From the NCBI GenBank assembly GCA_032207245.1, contig CM063500.1:78189625-78253624 (forward strand): a DNA stretch of 64,000 bases, given 5' to 3'. Below are positions 62,990 to 64,000 of this stretch, piece by piece; the first letter of the stretch is position 1; each line of letters starts with the position of its first letter. The notes below the pieces were generated by a model. That model searched no databases. It was not told where the DNA came from and saw nothing but the letters and a program-made list of their open reading frames with translations. The position numbers were made by a program, and so were the translations under genes. This DNA comes from Pardosa pseudoannulata. Lineage: Eukaryota; Arthropoda; Arachnida; Araneae; Lycosidae.

Positions 62990-63312
62990 GAAGGAGTCTG
63001 GCCACAGTAATGCAGACAATGCAAGGCCACATCGGACTCTTGCTGTTGAGGAGCTACTGGAAGGTGAAGATATCACTCGAATAGATTGGCCAGCGTACTC
63101 CCCTAATTTAAATCGCATCGAACATGTGTGAGATGATTTGGAGATGCATTGCAGCAAGCTTACATCCTTCAGAGAACAGCCAACAACTCAAACAGATGCT
63201 GGTTGAGGAATGGCCACTCATACCGCAAGAAAGGTTCGACCAGCTGGTCCTGAGTATGAGGGGACGGTGCGAAGCAACCATTGCAGTTAGGGGAGGGCGT
63301 ATCCCATATTAA
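62990..63312 (+). pseudogene. Tc1-type transposase C-terminal pseudogene
   Basis: Frame fragments read NARPHRTLAVEELLEGEDIT, RIDWPAYSPNLNRIEHV, a stop where the conserved Trp of HVWD should be, then in another frame NSQQLKQMLVEEWPLIPQER, FDQLVLSMRGRCEATIAVRG, GRIPY and TAA at 63310-63312. These are the end of the DDE domain and C-terminus of Tc1-like transposases (MQDNARPH, PAYSPDLNPIEHVWD). A one-base loss removes the Asp codon before NARPH; the YSP-LN-IEH block keeps its Glu. Inactive. Confidence 0.85.
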
Positions 63313-64000
63313 GGAACATCTGCTCGTTGTTCTTCCTCTTGGATAGACAATCATGAGTCACAATACTATGCGTTCAATAAAGCTTGTTTTTGTTTGATTC
63401 CATACCGTATGCATTGTATTTCTTTTTCATCGCCGATGCTTTCGTCATCCTTTACGTACATAATACTCTCCCTCATTTCTGAATTTCATGTCTCTCGGAT
63501 GATTTCTCACGGAGTTATGTCAAAAAACCACCTATTGCTTAAGTTTTGCACACCAGTATACATATTGCTGAGTCGCTTAAAGTTTACTTTAAAATTTTAT
63601 TTATTTTATTCTTAATCATTTATTTCAACTTAATTAACTTTAAACCCATAAGGTCACCAGATTCTTTCCTCTGTTTTGTTAACGACTCAGAACGATTAAT
63701 TTCATTAAGACATAGAAAATTTAGATTAAAAAAAGAATTTATTTACAATTTACATATGTACACAAACTATTAATTCAGTTGTCACTGCTTTAAGAAATAG
63801 TAGAAACAGAACTTATCCTACTGCAGCGGCAATAACATTTTGGGACTAGGTCGAAGTAATCTACACACTTAATAATAAAAGACCGGATAAAACTTTACGC
63901 ATTCACTAATAAAAGAAAAATCTCTCCATCTCTATGTCTCCTCTTCTCCCTTTTTTTTCTCGTATATATATCCCTTTTACTTTTTCCTTAGCCCCTCCTT
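63313..64000. other. Unassigned sequence to window end
   Basis: 63360-63385 may be the rest of the Tc1 element's 3' end (TTCAATAAAGCTTG contains AATAAA). Beyond this AT-rich DNA ends in a pyrimidine-rich stretch near 63930-64000. Nothing else recognised. Confidence 0.35.

Overview
The window is eukaryotic nuclear DNA. It is strongly AT-rich, has GT-AG introns of several kilobases, and is packed with transposon debris. The only cellular gene I can identify is part of an aromatic amino acid hydroxylase, best called tyrosine hydroxylase (TH), on the + strand. Its last six recognisable coding exons lie at 2489-2539, 7903-8038, 12532-12658, 16220-16315, 17320-17453 and 22497-22677. The host is an arthropod by inference. 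A spider or other arachnid fits the DUF4817-type mariner relic and the Jockey-like LINE tail, but the sequence does not settle this.

Region by region: 1-2.4 kb holds a LINE 3' end and a tRNA-derived SINE. From 2.4 to 22.8 kb is the 3' part of TH. Its introns carry a mariner relic, a LINE fragment, several TTAA-flanked piggyBac-type MITEs, a Harbinger-like element, Tc1 and pogo-like deletion derivatives, four tandem repeat blocks and a 1.3 kb T/A-only tract. At least one TH exon expected between 2539 and 7903 is not visible. From 22.8 to 32.5 kb there are interspersed repeats, a hAT MITE nested in an older repeat, a second expanded piggyBac MITE and a diverged duplication of unknown nature. 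From 32.5 to 38.2 kb is a tandem array of eight copies of a piggyBac-type MITE plus its flank. 38.6-40.4 kb is a ~48 bp minisatellite. 40.4-41.4 kb is non-repetitive and holds one candidate minus-strand exon. 41.4-45.4 kb is a ~267/295 bp satellite interrupted by another TTAA MITE.

From 45.9 to 48.4 kb lie a SINE split by a 578 bp insertion with a 13 bp target duplication, and a dense cluster of six MITEs. From 48.4 to 57.7 kb are a 592 bp GT array, a LINE C-terminal relic, a ~170 bp tandem repeat, three SINE copies, a piggyBac remnant that keeps a cysteine-rich C-terminus, and an internally deleted Helitron that keeps part of its helicase. From 59 to 64 kb are a ~168 bp tandem repeat, a complex fold-back structure, further MITEs and a broken Tc1-type transposase.

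The main theme is TTAA-flanked (piggyBac-type) MITEs, with about seven distinct families in 64 kb. One family has turned into tandem DNA in three different ways at three sites. I found no intact transposase, no functional tRNA or rRNA gene, and nothing resembling a prokaryotic system.
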